From Desulfolutivibrio sulfodismutans DSM 3696 (GTDB lineage: Bacteria; Desulfobacterota; Desulfovibrionia; Desulfovibrionales; Desulfovibrionaceae), in NCBI RefSeq assembly GCF_013376455.1, contig NZ_CP045504.1, positions 2,067,001 to 2,131,000 on the forward strand: a stretch of DNA of 64,000 nucleotides, read 5' to 3'. The translations under genes were made by a program, and so were the position numbers. Numbering within the stretch: the stretch's first letter is position 1; the number at the start of each line of letters is the position of its first letter. Of the stretch, positions 27,725 through 36,536 are shown piece after piece. The notes beneath the pieces are model-generated. The model did no database searches, was not told the origin of the DNA, and saw only the letters and a list, made by a program, of their open reading frames with translations.

Positions 27725-28855
27725 CTAGTACTTTTTGCCGGTCTGGGGATCCCAGTAGTTCTTGAACTGGCCGTCTTTGACCACGCGGATGATGTAGTTG
27801 GAGCCGGAGTCGCCGTTGGCCGCAAACTTGATGTGCTTGGAGGCGCCGTCGGCGTCGATCTTCATGATCGCGGCCTTGATCTTGTCCGGGTCCGTGGAAC
27901 CGGCGGCCTTGATGCCCGACAACAGGGAATAGGCCGAATCATAGGCGTAGGCCGAATAGGCCCCGGGCTTGCCGTACTTCTCGTAGGCGGCCTGGAACTT
28001 CTTGTAGGCCGGGGTCTCTTCGTCGATGAACCCGAAGGTCAGGTACACGCCCTCGGCGGCGTCCTTGGCGATCTCCATGAGCTGCGGATGGTACACGGCG
28101 TCCTGGCCGATGATGGCGGCCTCGATGCCCATGCGCTTGGCCTGGATGAGCATGAGCGCGCCGGAGGAGGAATTCTGCAGGCTCATGTAGAAGACGTCGG
28201 GCTTGGCGTCTTTGACCTTGGTCAAAACGGCCGAGAAGTCCTTGTCGCCCTGGTTCACATGGTCATGCTCGATGACCTTGATGCCCTTTTCCTTGGCCAG
28301 TTTTTCCACGTTGTCGGCCAGGCCCTGGGAATAGGTGGTCTTGTCGTCCACGATAAAGACCGTCTTGGCCTTGAGTTCGTCGGTCATGAACTTCATGGCC
28401 GCCACGGACTGGTCGTCGTCACGGCCGCAGACGCGGAACATGTAAGGCAGGCCGCGCTCGGTGACCTTCTCGGAGGTGGAGGCCGGGGTGAGCATCAGGA
28501 TCTTGCCTTCGTCCAGGACTTCCGAGGCCGGGATGGTGGAGCTGGAGCAGTAGGAGCCGACCACGCCCACGACCTTCTCGTTTAAGAGCTTGTTGGCGGC
28601 GGCCACGGCCTGGCGCGGGTCGCAGGCGTCGTCCTCGGCGAACAGCTCGATTTTCTCGAAGCCCGGGATGCCGCCTTCCTTCTGGATGGCGTCGATGGCC
28701 GCGCGGGTTCCGTTGGCGATGTCGTTGCCGTCAGCGGCGTAGGAGCCGGTGAGCGGGCTCTGGCTGCCGATTTTCAGCGTGGCCGCCTGGGCCGCCGCGC
28801 CCATGGCCAGGCACAGGGCCAGGGTCAACACGATGATGCGGGAAAATCCTTTCAT
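27725..28855 (-). CDS. livK: Branched-chain amino acid-binding periplasmic protein LivK
   Basis: 376 residues from an ATG at 28855 preceded by AAGGAGGATC. The signal peptide is MKGFSRIIVLTLALCLAMGA, cleaved near AQA-ATLKIG. The type-I periplasmic binding fold has SQSPLTGSYAADGNDIANG and GVVGSYCSSSTIPASEVLDE. It has two cysteines, C107 and C128 or thereabouts. It captures the amino acid for LivHM. The specificity (Leu/Ile/Val or another amino acid) is not readable. Confidence 0.9.
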   Translation of the reverse strand: MKGFSRIIVLTLALCLAMGAAAQAATLKIGSQSPLTGSYAADGNDIANGTRAAIDAIQKEGGIPGFEKIELFAEDDACDPRQAVAAANKLLNEKVVGVVGSYCSSSTIPASEVLDEGKILMLTPASTSEKVTERGLPYMFRVCGRDDDQSVAAMKFMTDELKAKTVFIVDDKTTYSQGLADNVEKLAKEKGIKVIEHDHVNQGDKDFSAVLTKVKDAKPDVFYMSLQNSSSGALMLIQAKRMGIEAAIIGQDAVYHPQLMEIAKDAAEGVYLTFGFIDEETPAYKKFQAAYEKYGKPGAYSAYAYDSAYSLLSGIKAAGSTDPDKIKAAIMKIDADGASKHIKFAANGDSGSNYIIRVVKDGQFKNYWDPQTGKKY

Positions 28856-28977
28856 GCCTGATCCTCCTTGGGTAAAGATGGTTGCGCCGTGCCTCCCCGC
28901 GCGGCACATGCCGCGAAGGGAATCTCTTGTGTGCAAACATGCCCCCGGCCAAGGAAAGGCCGACGGGCCTCAATCCG

Positions 28978-29745
28978 TCAGACCGCAGCCTCGGCGCCCA
29001 GATAGGCCGTAATGACCGCCGGGTCGCGCCGGACCTCCTCGGGACGGCCCTGGCTGATGAGCACGCCGTGGTCCAGGACCACCACCCGGTCGCTTAAGTT
29101 CATGACCACGCTCATGTCGTGTTCCACCAGAAGCACGTTGATTCCCGATTCGGCGATACGGCCGATGGTGTCCATGAGCTCCCGGCTCTCGGAGGGATTT
29201 AAGCCCGCGGCGGGCTCGTCGAGCAGGATGGTTTTCGGGTCCGACCCCAGGGCCCGGGCGATCTCCAGGCGGCGTTGCAGGCCGTAGGGCAGGTTCTTGG
29301 CGGCCACGTCGGCAAAGGCCTCAAGCCCCGCAAACCGAAGGGCGGCCATGGCCCGGTCGCGCACCGCGCGCTCCTCGCGCCGCTGGGAGGGCAGCCGCAA
29401 AACCGCCCCCACCACCGTGCTTTTCGTGCGGCAGTGGCGGGCCACCATGACGTTTTCCAGGGCGGTCATGGCCGTAAACAGCCGGATATTCTGGAAGGTG
29501 CGGGCGATGCCGCGCTCGATGATGCGATGCGGACGCAGGCCCGCCAGGGGGACGCCGTCGTACAGCACGGCCCCTCCGGAGAGACGGTAAACACCGGTGA
29601 TGGCGTTGAAAATAGTGGTCTTCCCGGCCCCGTTGGGACCGATGAGGCTTAATATCTCACCCGGGGCGAGGTCGAAGCTGACTTCCGTCAGGGCCTGGAG
29701 GCCCCCGAAATGCACGCTTACGTCTTGCAGCGACAAATGTGCCAT
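28978..29745 (-). CDS. livG: Branched-chain amino acid ABC transporter ATPase LivG
   Basis: 255 residues. Walker A is GPNGAGKTT (36-44), the family signature LPYGLQRRLEIARAL replaces LSGGQ as usual in LivG, and Walker B is TILLDEPAAGLNP. It is the first gene of the operon, unusual in that livG precedes livK. No clear ribosome site precedes the ATG, but MAHLSLQDVSVHFGG is a typical beginning. 114 bp separate it from the fucosyltransferase-like gene upstream. Confidence 0.92.
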   Translation of the reverse strand: MAHLSLQDVSVHFGGLQALTEVSFDLAPGEILSLIGPNGAGKTTIFNAITGVYRLSGGAVLYDGVPLAGLRPHRIIERGIARTFQNIRLFTAMTALENVMVARHCRTKSTVVGAVLRLPSQRREERAVRDRAMAALRFAGLEAFADVAAKNLPYGLQRRLEIARALGSDPKTILLDEPAAGLNPSESRELMDTIGRIAESGINVLLVEHDMSVVMNLSDRVVVLDHGVLISQGRPEEVRRDPAVITAYLGAEAAV

Positions 29746-29859
29746 GGACTAGATGAGGTATACGAAATCCCCTGAAAATCAAAGCGCTAATTTGCAACAG
29801 ACGGGTCAGAAATGCGAAAAATGTCGAAATGGGGCGGGGTTAACCCAAAGCGGACTAAC

Positions 29860-30786
29860 CTACCCCCCAATCGCCGTGACCCGCTCCGGAGGCAGCCCGG
29901 ACAACAGGATGGGCACCCGGGCGAAGGAACTCGGGGCGTAATGCACGATGTGGCGGCAGCGCCCCAGAAGATACATGTCCACCAGGGCCTCAAAGCCCTT
30001 GCGGGCGTTGTCCTGGCCTTCGTAGAAGGCATGCAGGGGCTCGCCCGGTTCGGGGAAAAACTTCTCGGTATGCACGGTCCCCGGGAACAGGCGGCAAAAC
30101 GTGGTCTGCACCTGACGGTTGTCCGTGGTCAAAAACAGGCCGTGCCCGGTTTTCTCCATGGTCTCCCGGATGACCCGGACGAAGGCGTCCAGGGGGGCCT
30201 TCAGGTCCGTGTGCCGGATGTGGGCCCCGATCATCCCCGAGGCAGAAAACCGGGCCGCGGCGAAATCCTCCACGGCCCGGGCCAGTTCCGGCACGGGGCG
30301 CAGGTAGCCGCGCAAAAGATCCCGGCAGGCCTCCATGGGCTTTCGCCCGGAAAACCCCGGCACGCCCCGTGCCAGAAGCGGCGCCAGGGCCAGGGCCGGT
30401 TCCAGGTCCGGGGCCCAGCCCACCAGGATGTCCTGGCCGTAGTCCGTCTTTGTAAAGTCGAGGCATGTTTCGGCCCGTACGGCGCGGCTTAAGTGGTCGT
30501 TGTCAAAAAGGTATTCCACGGCCACGGGCTCGGCCAGCCGGTCGCGCCAAAATTCCGGAAAGATGGTGGTCTGGGGCGAAACCGGCGGCGGCGCGTCCAC
30601 GGTACGCAGCCCCGGGACCGTGAAATACAGGGGAAAGACGTTCTCGAAGGCGTTGGAGTACAGCCCGTCGCGCCAGTCCACGCACAGGGTCCGGCCCGTA
30701 AGCAGGCAGTAGCCGATCCCGGCCAGGGCGGCCTGGATGCGGTTGCTTAAGCCCCCCGAGCCCTTGACGATCAGGTATTTTTCCAA
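29860..30786 (-). CDS. NodZ-like alpha-fucosyltransferase family protein
   Basis: 308 residues. It starts with a glycosyltransferase loop, YLIVKGSGGLSNRIQAALAG (4-23), and has the GDP-fucose-binding motif HIRHTD (189-194), as in NodZ and eukaryotic FUT8 (GT23-type fold). It would transfer a sugar, probably fucose, to a surface glycan or oligosaccharide acceptor. The start is a TTG at 30784-30786 without a good ribosome site. IS remnant 3 begins about 50 bp upstream, so the original promoter or start may have been altered. No other glycan genes adjoin. Confidence 0.7.
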   Translation of the reverse strand: MEKYLIVKGSGGLSNRIQAALAGIGYCLLTGRTLCVDWRDGLYSNAFENVFPLYFTVPGLRTVDAPPPVSPQTTIFPEFWRDRLAEPVAVEYLFDNDHLSRAVRAETCLDFTKTDYGQDILVGWAPDLEPALALAPLLARGVPGFSGRKPMEACRDLLRGYLRPVPELARAVEDFAAARFSASGMIGAHIRHTDLKAPLDAFVRVIRETMEKTGHGLFLTTDNRQVQTTFCRLFPGTVHTEKFFPEPGEPLHAFYEGQDNARKGFEALVDMYLLGRCRHIVHYAPSSFARVPILLSGLPPERVTAIGG

Positions 30787-30835
30787 AGTATGATCACCAT
30801 AGCGTCTCTCTACTTGTCTTATAACTATCCGAAAT

Positions 30836-31040
30836 CACCATTCTTGCTGTATGCTAGAGTTCTGACGCCCACCTTCAGACCGACAAGGGGATTTTGCACC
30901 TCCAAACACTATCACCGCCTTCGCCCAATTTCCATCCCTGGCCTTAAAATCTCTTTTTCCCATGTTAACTCAATAAGATATGCCAAGTCGCCCGGCTCGG
31001 AGTTTTCCTCATGGGAGTCATCTTGTCCACCTGCCGCCGC
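30836..31040 (+). mobile_element. IS4/DUF4372-type insertion sequence remnant 3 (5' end only)
   Basis: It matches 11661-11880, the leader and 5' coding part of remnant 2: TTGCTGTATG, GACAAGGGGATTTTGCAC aligned with the element's leader, then TCGCCCAATTTCCATCCCTG and GTCCACCTGC. Identity is lower than between remnants 1 and 2, and stops interrupt the frame. Weaker similarity may continue to about 31240 (RASLQKF..RRRL against CMFFEALFGELYQRRL). Not functional. Confidence 0.65.
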
Positions 31041-31292
31041 TTCCTGCTTCACCGGGCAAAAATGATCCCTGCGGCCACGGACAGCCGGGACGGCTCTCTG
31101 CCTGGCGGCCTCGCCGGACCAGCCCATCCGGCGCCTCCTTCCGATCCAGCACCCTGGTATGGACTTTGGGCCGTTTTCCGTGCATCTCTTCAAAAATTCG
31201 ATAGTTCCGTGCGGCGTCGCCTTTCTGCATACCTGTGCTTGGAAGCAATACGGCGACTCGGAAAATAAACCTGAGGCTCAGCGAGGATATTT
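31041..31292. other. Gene-free stretch, probably decayed IS sequence
   Basis: No supported gene. Short frames exist on both strands (for example 31018-31248 minus), but they have no ribosome site or family features. The region likely continues the degenerate transposase of remnant 3 and holds the methyltransferase promoter near its 3' end. Confidence 0.4.
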
Positions 31293-32414
31293 ATGAAGCT
31301 TGGCGGACATCTGGCCACGACGTTCCCCATCTCTTCCATTATCGACAAGAAGCGTATCCTTCTCTATCCGGCAGCCAGCGGTTCGGCCTATCTGCTCTCT
31401 TTTCTCCAAGATGCATTCCCTGGAATATTACGTAACATTATCGGTTTGGGCGACAAGGATCCGAACAAGACCTCCCTGCGTCTGGACAGACTGAAAATCT
31501 ACGCCGCAGATACGCTCGCCGCACTGCGTCCGGATCTCGTGCTCGTCACCTCCAACTCCCTCTTTCCCGCCATGCGGGAGGAACTGTGCGGGCAACTCGG
31601 GCCGGATGTTCCCATCCTGCTCGCGGACGCCATAGAGGAATACCTGGCCCATGAGGCAAAGCAGTCCCTGCTGGCCCAAAAGATGTTGGGCGCGCCCTTT
31701 GACGGGGACAGGGACGCCCCGGCCGACAACGGCTGGTTTCACTGCATGCCGCTTGGCGGCGGCCGCTATGCGAAATCGTACAAGGGCGTGCTGACATACC
31801 GGATGCTGGATCAGATCCGATTGCCACGGGATCTCACGGGCAAGACCGTCCTGGACCTCGCGGCATCGGATGGCTTTTACAGCTTTGAGTGCGAGGCCCG
31901 CAACGCCCTGAGCGTGACGGCCGTGGAAGGTCCTGGCTGGGAAAACCCGGCAGGGCTCAAGCGGTTCCTTCACGCCAGATCCCTTTACGAATCCACTGTC
32001 AAATATCACAACGCGCGCATCGAAGCATTTATCGACGCTCCACGCCACTCCTACGACATCGTTCTGTCTCTCGGCATCTATTACCATTTGCAGGATCCAT
32101 TGTCCTATTTCGCCAAACTGCACGCCCTGACCAACGATATGCTCATCGTGACGGGAAGAACCATCGCAGCCACGATCCATGACCCCATCCACATGCCCTA
32201 TGACCAGATACATGGGGCCAATCCGTCCATGCACACAGGTCGGGCGGCGTCCATCCTGCTGCTTTCCGACAGAAAGATAGGCAAATGGACCGCCAATGTC
32301 GCCTGTCTCCTGGACATGCTGCACATCGCCGGTTTCGCGGAAGTGGACGTGGCGTTCGATTACTGTCCCCCGGGGAGCTTCATCGCTTCGACGGCCATCG
32401 TGGCGCACAAGTGA
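31293..32414 (+). CDS. SAM-dependent methyltransferase, CmoB/DUF1698-like
   Basis: 373 residues, ATG after GAGGATATTT. The N-terminal 130 residues show no known domain. From about 165 it is a class-I methyltransferase: GKTVLDLAASDGFYSFE (183-199, motif I), then SYDIVLSLGIYYHLQDPL, the post-motif typical of the DUF1698/CmoB group (carboxymethyl transfer to tRNA uridine). CmoB proper lacks this N-terminal extension, and a small-molecule or glycan substrate is equally possible. AT-richer than core genes. Confidence 0.65.
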   Translation: MKLGGHLATTFPISSIIDKKRILLYPAASGSAYLLSFLQDAFPGILRNIIGLGDKDPNKTSLRLDRLKIYAADTLAALRPDLVLVTSNSLFPAMREELCGQLGPDVPILLADAIEEYLAHEAKQSLLAQKMLGAPFDGDRDAPADNGWFHCMPLGGGRYAKSYKGVLTYRMLDQIRLPRDLTGKTVLDLAASDGFYSFECEARNALSVTAVEGPGWENPAGLKRFLHARSLYESTVKYHNARIEAFIDAPRHSYDIVLSLGIYYHLQDPLSYFAKLHALTNDMLIVTGRTIAATIHDPIHMPYDQIHGANPSMHTGRAASILLLSDRKIGKWTANVACLLDMLHIAGFAEVDVAFDYCPPGSFIASTAIVAHK

Positions 32415-32823
32415 GTCTCGGAGGCTGAGGGGGGCGCGGAAAAGCGGGCAGTCCGTCAGGCTCTCCGCCCGATGGTTACACCCAAGAAACGGGCATACTC
32501 CACTGATGCAAGGGATGTCGCCAATGGGTCGTGGTTATCAGGGAGACAAACACAATTCCATGTGGATCAACGGCGTGAGGCGGACCCGGTTTGCCTGGAC
32601 ACCAAACCGGGCGATGACCAAGGTCGTCCAGGGAGCGGTCAATGTGCTGGCGACACGCGACAGCAGCCATGTTGACTTCCCGGTTTCCGGGGTATAGGCA
32701 GGGCCTTTTTTGATTGACGGACATGGAACGGTTTGCCATGCAACAAAATCATACCTCTCACCGACGCCACGCCCTCAAGGACGCTGCGCCGGTCCACGCG
32801 CGCAAAGCCCGACGGACCTGCCC
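32415..32823. other. Gap before the Ehr operon, possible IS5-type remnant
   Basis: 409 bp without an intact gene. From 32472 the plus strand reads MVTPKKRAYSTDARDVANG, resembling the first residues of IS5-family transposases (KKRAYPTDLTD), and then similarity is lost. This is suggestive only. No terminator or clear promoter seen. The Ehr operon must start its transcript in or before this stretch. Confidence 0.3.
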
Positions 32824-34842
32824 ATGCCCCTCTATCTGACCGCCCTTTTCGTCCTTTTAGCCTCGGCCCTGGCGGCGCTGGCAAGCGGTCGCGGCCGGGC
32901 CGCCAATCTCCTGGGGCCGCTGGGATGCCTTCTGGGCTGTCTTCTGGGACTCTTTGCCGCCGCCACAGCCCTTTTCTCCCCCGCGCCCCCGATCCTGCGC
33001 CTGCCCTGGAGCGTGCCCTACGGGGCCGTCTCCCTGACCATCGATCCCCTCTCGGCCCTGTTTCTGCTCCCGGTGTTCATCCTGGGCGCGGCCGCCGCCC
33101 TGTACGGCCGGGGCTATCTGGCCGGGCTGGCCGGGAAACGCCACCTGGGCGGGCACTGGTTTTTTTTCTGTCTCATGGTGCTGGGCATGGCGCTGACCGT
33201 GTGCGCCACCAACGCCGTCTTCTTCCTGGTGTCCTGGGAGATCATGTCCCTGGCCCCGTTTTTCCTCATCTGCCTGCACCATGAAGAGGACCGGGTGCGG
33301 GCGGCGGCGCGCACCTATCTTTTCGCCGCCCACCTGGGCACGGCCTTTCTCATGGCCTTTTTCCTGATCCTGGGACATCTGGCCGGGTCCATGGAGTTTT
33401 CGGCCATGGCCAGGGTCGCCCCGGACGTGCTTCGCCCCTTCGCCCCGGCCCTTTTCTTCCTGGCCCTGGCCGGGTTCGGGGTCAAGGCGGGCATCGTGCC
33501 CCTGCATGTCTGGCTGCCCGAGGCCCATCCCGCCGCGCCAAGCCACGTCTCGGCGTTCATGTCCGGGGCGCTGATCAAGGCCGGGGTCTACGGCGTGCTG
33601 CGCTCCCTGACGTTTCTTGGCCCGCTGGCCCCCTGGATGGGCCAGACCCTGTTGGCCATCGGCATCCTCACGGGCGTCCTGGGCCTTCTGGCCGGGATCG
33701 GCCAGGGAGAGCTGAAGCGCTTTCTGGCCTTCTCCAGCATCGAAAACATGGGCATCGTCTTTCTGGGCCTGGGGCTCGGGGTGCTGGCCGCGGCCACGGG
33801 CCATCCCGGCCCGGCCCTGCTGGCCTTTAGCGGACTGCTCTTTCACGTCATCAACCACGCCCTGCTCAAGGGGCTGCTCTTCTTCGGCGCTGGCAGCGTG
33901 CTGCACGCCGTGGGCCACGGCTTCATGGAACGCCTGGGCGGCCTGTCCAAGCGCATGCCGTTTACGGCCACGGCCTGCGTCCTGGCCGGGGCGGCCATCT
34001 CCGGGCTGCCGCCGGGCAACGCCTTTTTCGGGGAGCTTCTCATCTATGTGGGCGGGGGGATGGCGGCCATGGACATGCCCCTGACCGATGCGGTCTGGGC
34101 CTGGACCGGGGTGGCGGGGCTGGCCTTTATCGGCGGCCTGTCGGTCATCGGCTTCACCCGGGCCATGGGCATCGTCTTCTCCGGCGAACCACGCACCACT
34201 GACGCCGCCGACGCCCAGGCCCACGATCCGGCCCCGCTTATGCGCGCCGCCATGTGGCTTCTGGGCCTTTTGGCCCTTGGCGCGGCCCTGGCCGCCCCCT
34301 TCCTGTTTACGGCCATGCTTCCGGCCGCGCGGCTGCTTCTGGCCGGGCAGTCCACGGCCCTGCCGGTCCTGCCCTCGGCGACGGTCAATCCCGAGGCGCT
34401 CTTGACCGCCGCCGCGATCATCGCCTTCGGGGCCGCCGTCCTGGCCCTGGTTTTGGCCTATGCGCGAAGCAGGCTGCTCGCCGGACGCAGCGTGCGATCC
34501 CATGGCACCTGGGACTGCGGCTACATCCTGCCCGCGCCGCGCATGCAGTACACGGCCTCCTCCTATGCCGAGCCCATGACCGTGCTGTTTCGCCGCCTGC
34601 TCGGCGAAAAACGCCTGTTCACGCCGCCTGAAGGCCTTTTCCCGGCCACAGGCAGTTCCCGCTTCGCCTCCGAAACGCCCGACCGGGTCAAGGACGGGTT
34701 TTTCACTCCCCTGTTTTCCGCCGTGCTCACGGCCTGCGACGCGCTCAAGCGTTTCCAGCAAGGCAACCTGAACCTGTACATCCTCTACCTGCTGGCCACC
34801 CTGGTCATCCTCCTGGCCATCGCCCTGGGGTTCGCCCCATGA
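32824..34842 (+). CDS. hyfB: Ehr complex antiporter-like subunit (HyfB/HycC homologue)
   Basis: 672 residues, about 16 hydrophobic segments. NuoL/M-type ion-translocating fold: CLHHEEDRVRAAARTYLFAA, FGVKAGIVPLHVWLPEAHPA (buried Lys and the HxxLP loop) and FSSIENMGIVFLGLGLG. The C-terminal part (SHGTWDCGYILPAPRMQYTA, TPDRVKDGF) is specific to HyfB/HycC. Ribosome site weak; MPLYLTALFVLL is chosen because it begins the first helix. First gene of a six-gene operon, coupled to the next by ATGA overlap. Confidence 0.88.
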   Translation: MPLYLTALFVLLASALAALASGRGRAANLLGPLGCLLGCLLGLFAAATALFSPAPPILRLPWSVPYGAVSLTIDPLSALFLLPVFILGAAAALYGRGYLAGLAGKRHLGGHWFFFCLMVLGMALTVCATNAVFFLVSWEIMSLAPFFLICLHHEEDRVRAAARTYLFAAHLGTAFLMAFFLILGHLAGSMEFSAMARVAPDVLRPFAPALFFLALAGFGVKAGIVPLHVWLPEAHPAAPSHVSAFMSGALIKAGVYGVLRSLTFLGPLAPWMGQTLLAIGILTGVLGLLAGIGQGELKRFLAFSSIENMGIVFLGLGLGVLAAATGHPGPALLAFSGLLFHVINHALLKGLLFFGAGSVLHAVGHGFMERLGGLSKRMPFTATACVLAGAAISGLPPGNAFFGELLIYVGGGMAAMDMPLTDAVWAWTGVAGLAFIGGLSVIGFTRAMGIVFSGEPRTTDAADAQAHDPAPLMRAAMWLLGLLALGAALAAPFLFTAMLPAARLLLAGQSTALPVLPSATVNPEALLTAAAIIAFGAAVLALVLAYARSRLLAGRSVRSHGTWDCGYILPAPRMQYTASSYAEPMTVLFRRLLGEKRLFTPPEGLFPATGSSRFASETPDRVKDGFFTPLFSAVLTACDALKRFQQGNLNLYILYLLATLVILLAIALGFAP

Positions 34843-35747
34843 CCGCCCGCGTCCTGGCCGTCCTCTTGCCGCTTGTGCTGGCCCCCCTGGCCTTCGGGGT
34901 CATCCACCGGGTCAAGGCCCGCTTCGCCGGGCGCCAAGGCAAGCCCCTGACGCAGATCTACCTGGACATCCGCAAATGCCTGGGCAAGGGCGCGACCATC
35001 AGCCGCACCACCACCTGGCTGTTTCGGGCCGGACCCACGATCAACCTGGCGGCCACCCTTGCGGCCCTGCCCTTCGTGCCCCTGGGCGGGCTTCCGGCCG
35101 CCGTGTCCTTCCCCGGCGACATCTTCGTCTTCGTCTACCTTTTGGCCATGGGCCGTTTTTTCACCATCATGGCCGCCCTGGACACCGGCTCGAGCTTCGA
35201 GGGCATGGGGGCCTCCCGGGAGGCGGTCTATTCCTGTCTGGCCGAGCCCATGCTGTTTCTCGCACTTTTGGCCCTGGCCCGGCATTCCGGCGACCTGTCG
35301 CTTTCGGGCATGCTCTCGGCCGTTTCCGCGGGCTCCTGGCTCACGGGCGCGCCGGTCCTGGCCCTGGTCACCGTGGCCCTGTTCCTGATCCTTCTGGCCG
35401 AAAACTGCCGCGTGCCCTTCGACGATCCAAACACCCACCTGGAGCTGACCATGATCCACGAGGTCATGGTTCTGGACCACGGCGGCCCGGATTTCGCCTT
35501 CATCGAGTACGCCCAGACGCTCAAGCTGTGGATCTTCGCGGCCGTGGCCACCAGCCTGCTTCTGCCCGCCGCCTCGGGCGTCCTGGCGTGGGACGCCCTG
35601 TGGGGCCTGGCCGGGGTCTTTGCGGCCGCCGCGGCCGTGGGCGTCACGGAATCGGTCATGGCCCGGCTGCGCCTGACCCGGGTGCCGCCGCTTCTGGCCG
35701 CTGCCGGGGCCTTCGCCGCCCTGGCGCTCATCCTGGTGGGGGGCTGA
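34839..35747 (+). CDS. hyfC: Ehr complex NuoH-like subunit (HyfC/HycD homologue)
   Basis: 302 residues. Complex-I subunit-1 type membrane protein linking the peripheral arm to the antiporter-like subunits. Motifs: QIYLDIRKCLGKGATISRTT, GSSFEGMGASREAVYSCLAE and AENCRVPFDDPNTHLELTMI, the acidic loop typical of this family (ExH near HEVM). Start overlaps the hyfB stop. Confidence 0.88.
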   Translation: MTARVLAVLLPLVLAPLAFGVIHRVKARFAGRQGKPLTQIYLDIRKCLGKGATISRTTTWLFRAGPTINLAATLAALPFVPLGGLPAAVSFPGDIFVFVYLLAMGRFFTIMAALDTGSSFEGMGASREAVYSCLAEPMLFLALLALARHSGDLSLSGMLSAVSAGSWLTGAPVLALVTVALFLILLAENCRVPFDDPNTHLELTMIHEVMVLDHGGPDFAFIEYAQTLKLWIFAAVATSLLLPAASGVLAWDALWGLAGVFAAAAAVGVTESVMARLRLTRVPPLLAAAGAFAALALILVGG

Positions 35748-35791
35748 CGGACATGGGCGCGGGAATTGGGCTGTGGGGATGCCTCCGGCGG

Positions 35792-35811
35792 CCAAAGGGC
35801 GCAGCCCTTGG
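35792..35811 (+). repeat. Small hairpin in the hyfC-hyfE spacer
   Basis: CCAAAGGGC / GCCCTTGG with a GCA loop and one bulge, in a 142-bp spacer inside the operon. It resembles dispersed intergenic hairpins of this genome type. No T-tract, so probably not a full terminator. Confidence 0.4.
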
Positions 35812-35889
35812 CAAACCCGTAACGGGGGAGGCGGAAGGCCGGATCATGGATGACGTTTCGATGGGCGCGGACGGGAGGGCGGAGAAGAC

Positions 35890-36534
35890 ATGGACATGAT
35901 TTCCCTAGCCCACGCGGCGGTGGTGCCGGTCATCCTGGCCAACCTGGCCCTTTTGGCCTCGAGCCGGCTGGTGACCTGCATCCGGCTGGTGGCCCTGCAG
36001 GGCGCGGTCATCAGCGTCACGCCCCTTATCTTCGAGTCCGGGCCGCTGACCGTCCACACCGCCGTCTTGTGCGCCGTGGCCCTGGGGCTCAAGGGCGTGG
36101 TCTTTCCCCTGCTTTTGCACCGCACCCTGCGCCGGGTGGTGGTGCGCCACGAGATCGAGCCCTACCTGGGCTATCCCCTGTCCATCCTGCTGGGCATCCT
36201 GGGGCTTCTGGCCTCCCTGTGGCTGGCCGGACGGCTGGGGGTGCCCGCCGGGTCCTATCGGTCCTTTGCGGCGGCCTTCGCCGCCATCCTCACGGGCCTT
36301 TTGCTCATCGTCACCCGCAAAAAGGCCTTCACCCAGGTCATGGGCTATCTCACAGCGGAAAACGGCATCTTCCTTTTGACCGCCGTCCTGGCCCCAGGCG
36401 GGCCGCTTTTCATCGAACTGGCCATCCTTCTCGACGTGTTCGTGGCCGTCTTCGTCATGGGCATCGCCATCCACCACATCAACCGGCAATTCGACTGCAT
36501 CGACACCGACCGGTTCTGTTCGCTCAAGGACTAG
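35890..36534 (+). CDS. hyfE: Ehr complex NuoK-like extended subunit (HyfE homologue)
   Basis: 214 residues, six or seven hydrophobic segments, ribosome site GGAGGGCGGAGAAGAC. HyfE-type protein: VVRHEIEPYLGYPLSILLG, VTRKKAFTQVMGYLTAENGI (NuoK-like) and IHHINRQFDCIDTDRF at the end. It is two codons from the next gene. Confidence 0.85.
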   Translation: MDMISLAHAAVVPVILANLALLASSRLVTCIRLVALQGAVISVTPLIFESGPLTVHTAVLCAVALGLKGVVFPLLLHRTLRRVVVRHEIEPYLGYPLSILLGILGLLASLWLAGRLGVPAGSYRSFAAAFAAILTGLLLIVTRKKAFTQVMGYLTAENGIFLLTAVLAPGGPLFIELAILLDVFVAVFVMGIAIHHINRQFDCIDTDRFCSLKD

Positions 36535-36536
36535 CC

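Noticed and set aside
32857-34761. A 634-codon open frame on the minus strand across hyfB (and similar long antisense frames at 41932-43254, 46727-47839, 49516-50676)
   Set aside because: Low-complexity His/Gly/Gln/Pro-rich translations opposite genes with clear family motifs; they are by-products of high GC.
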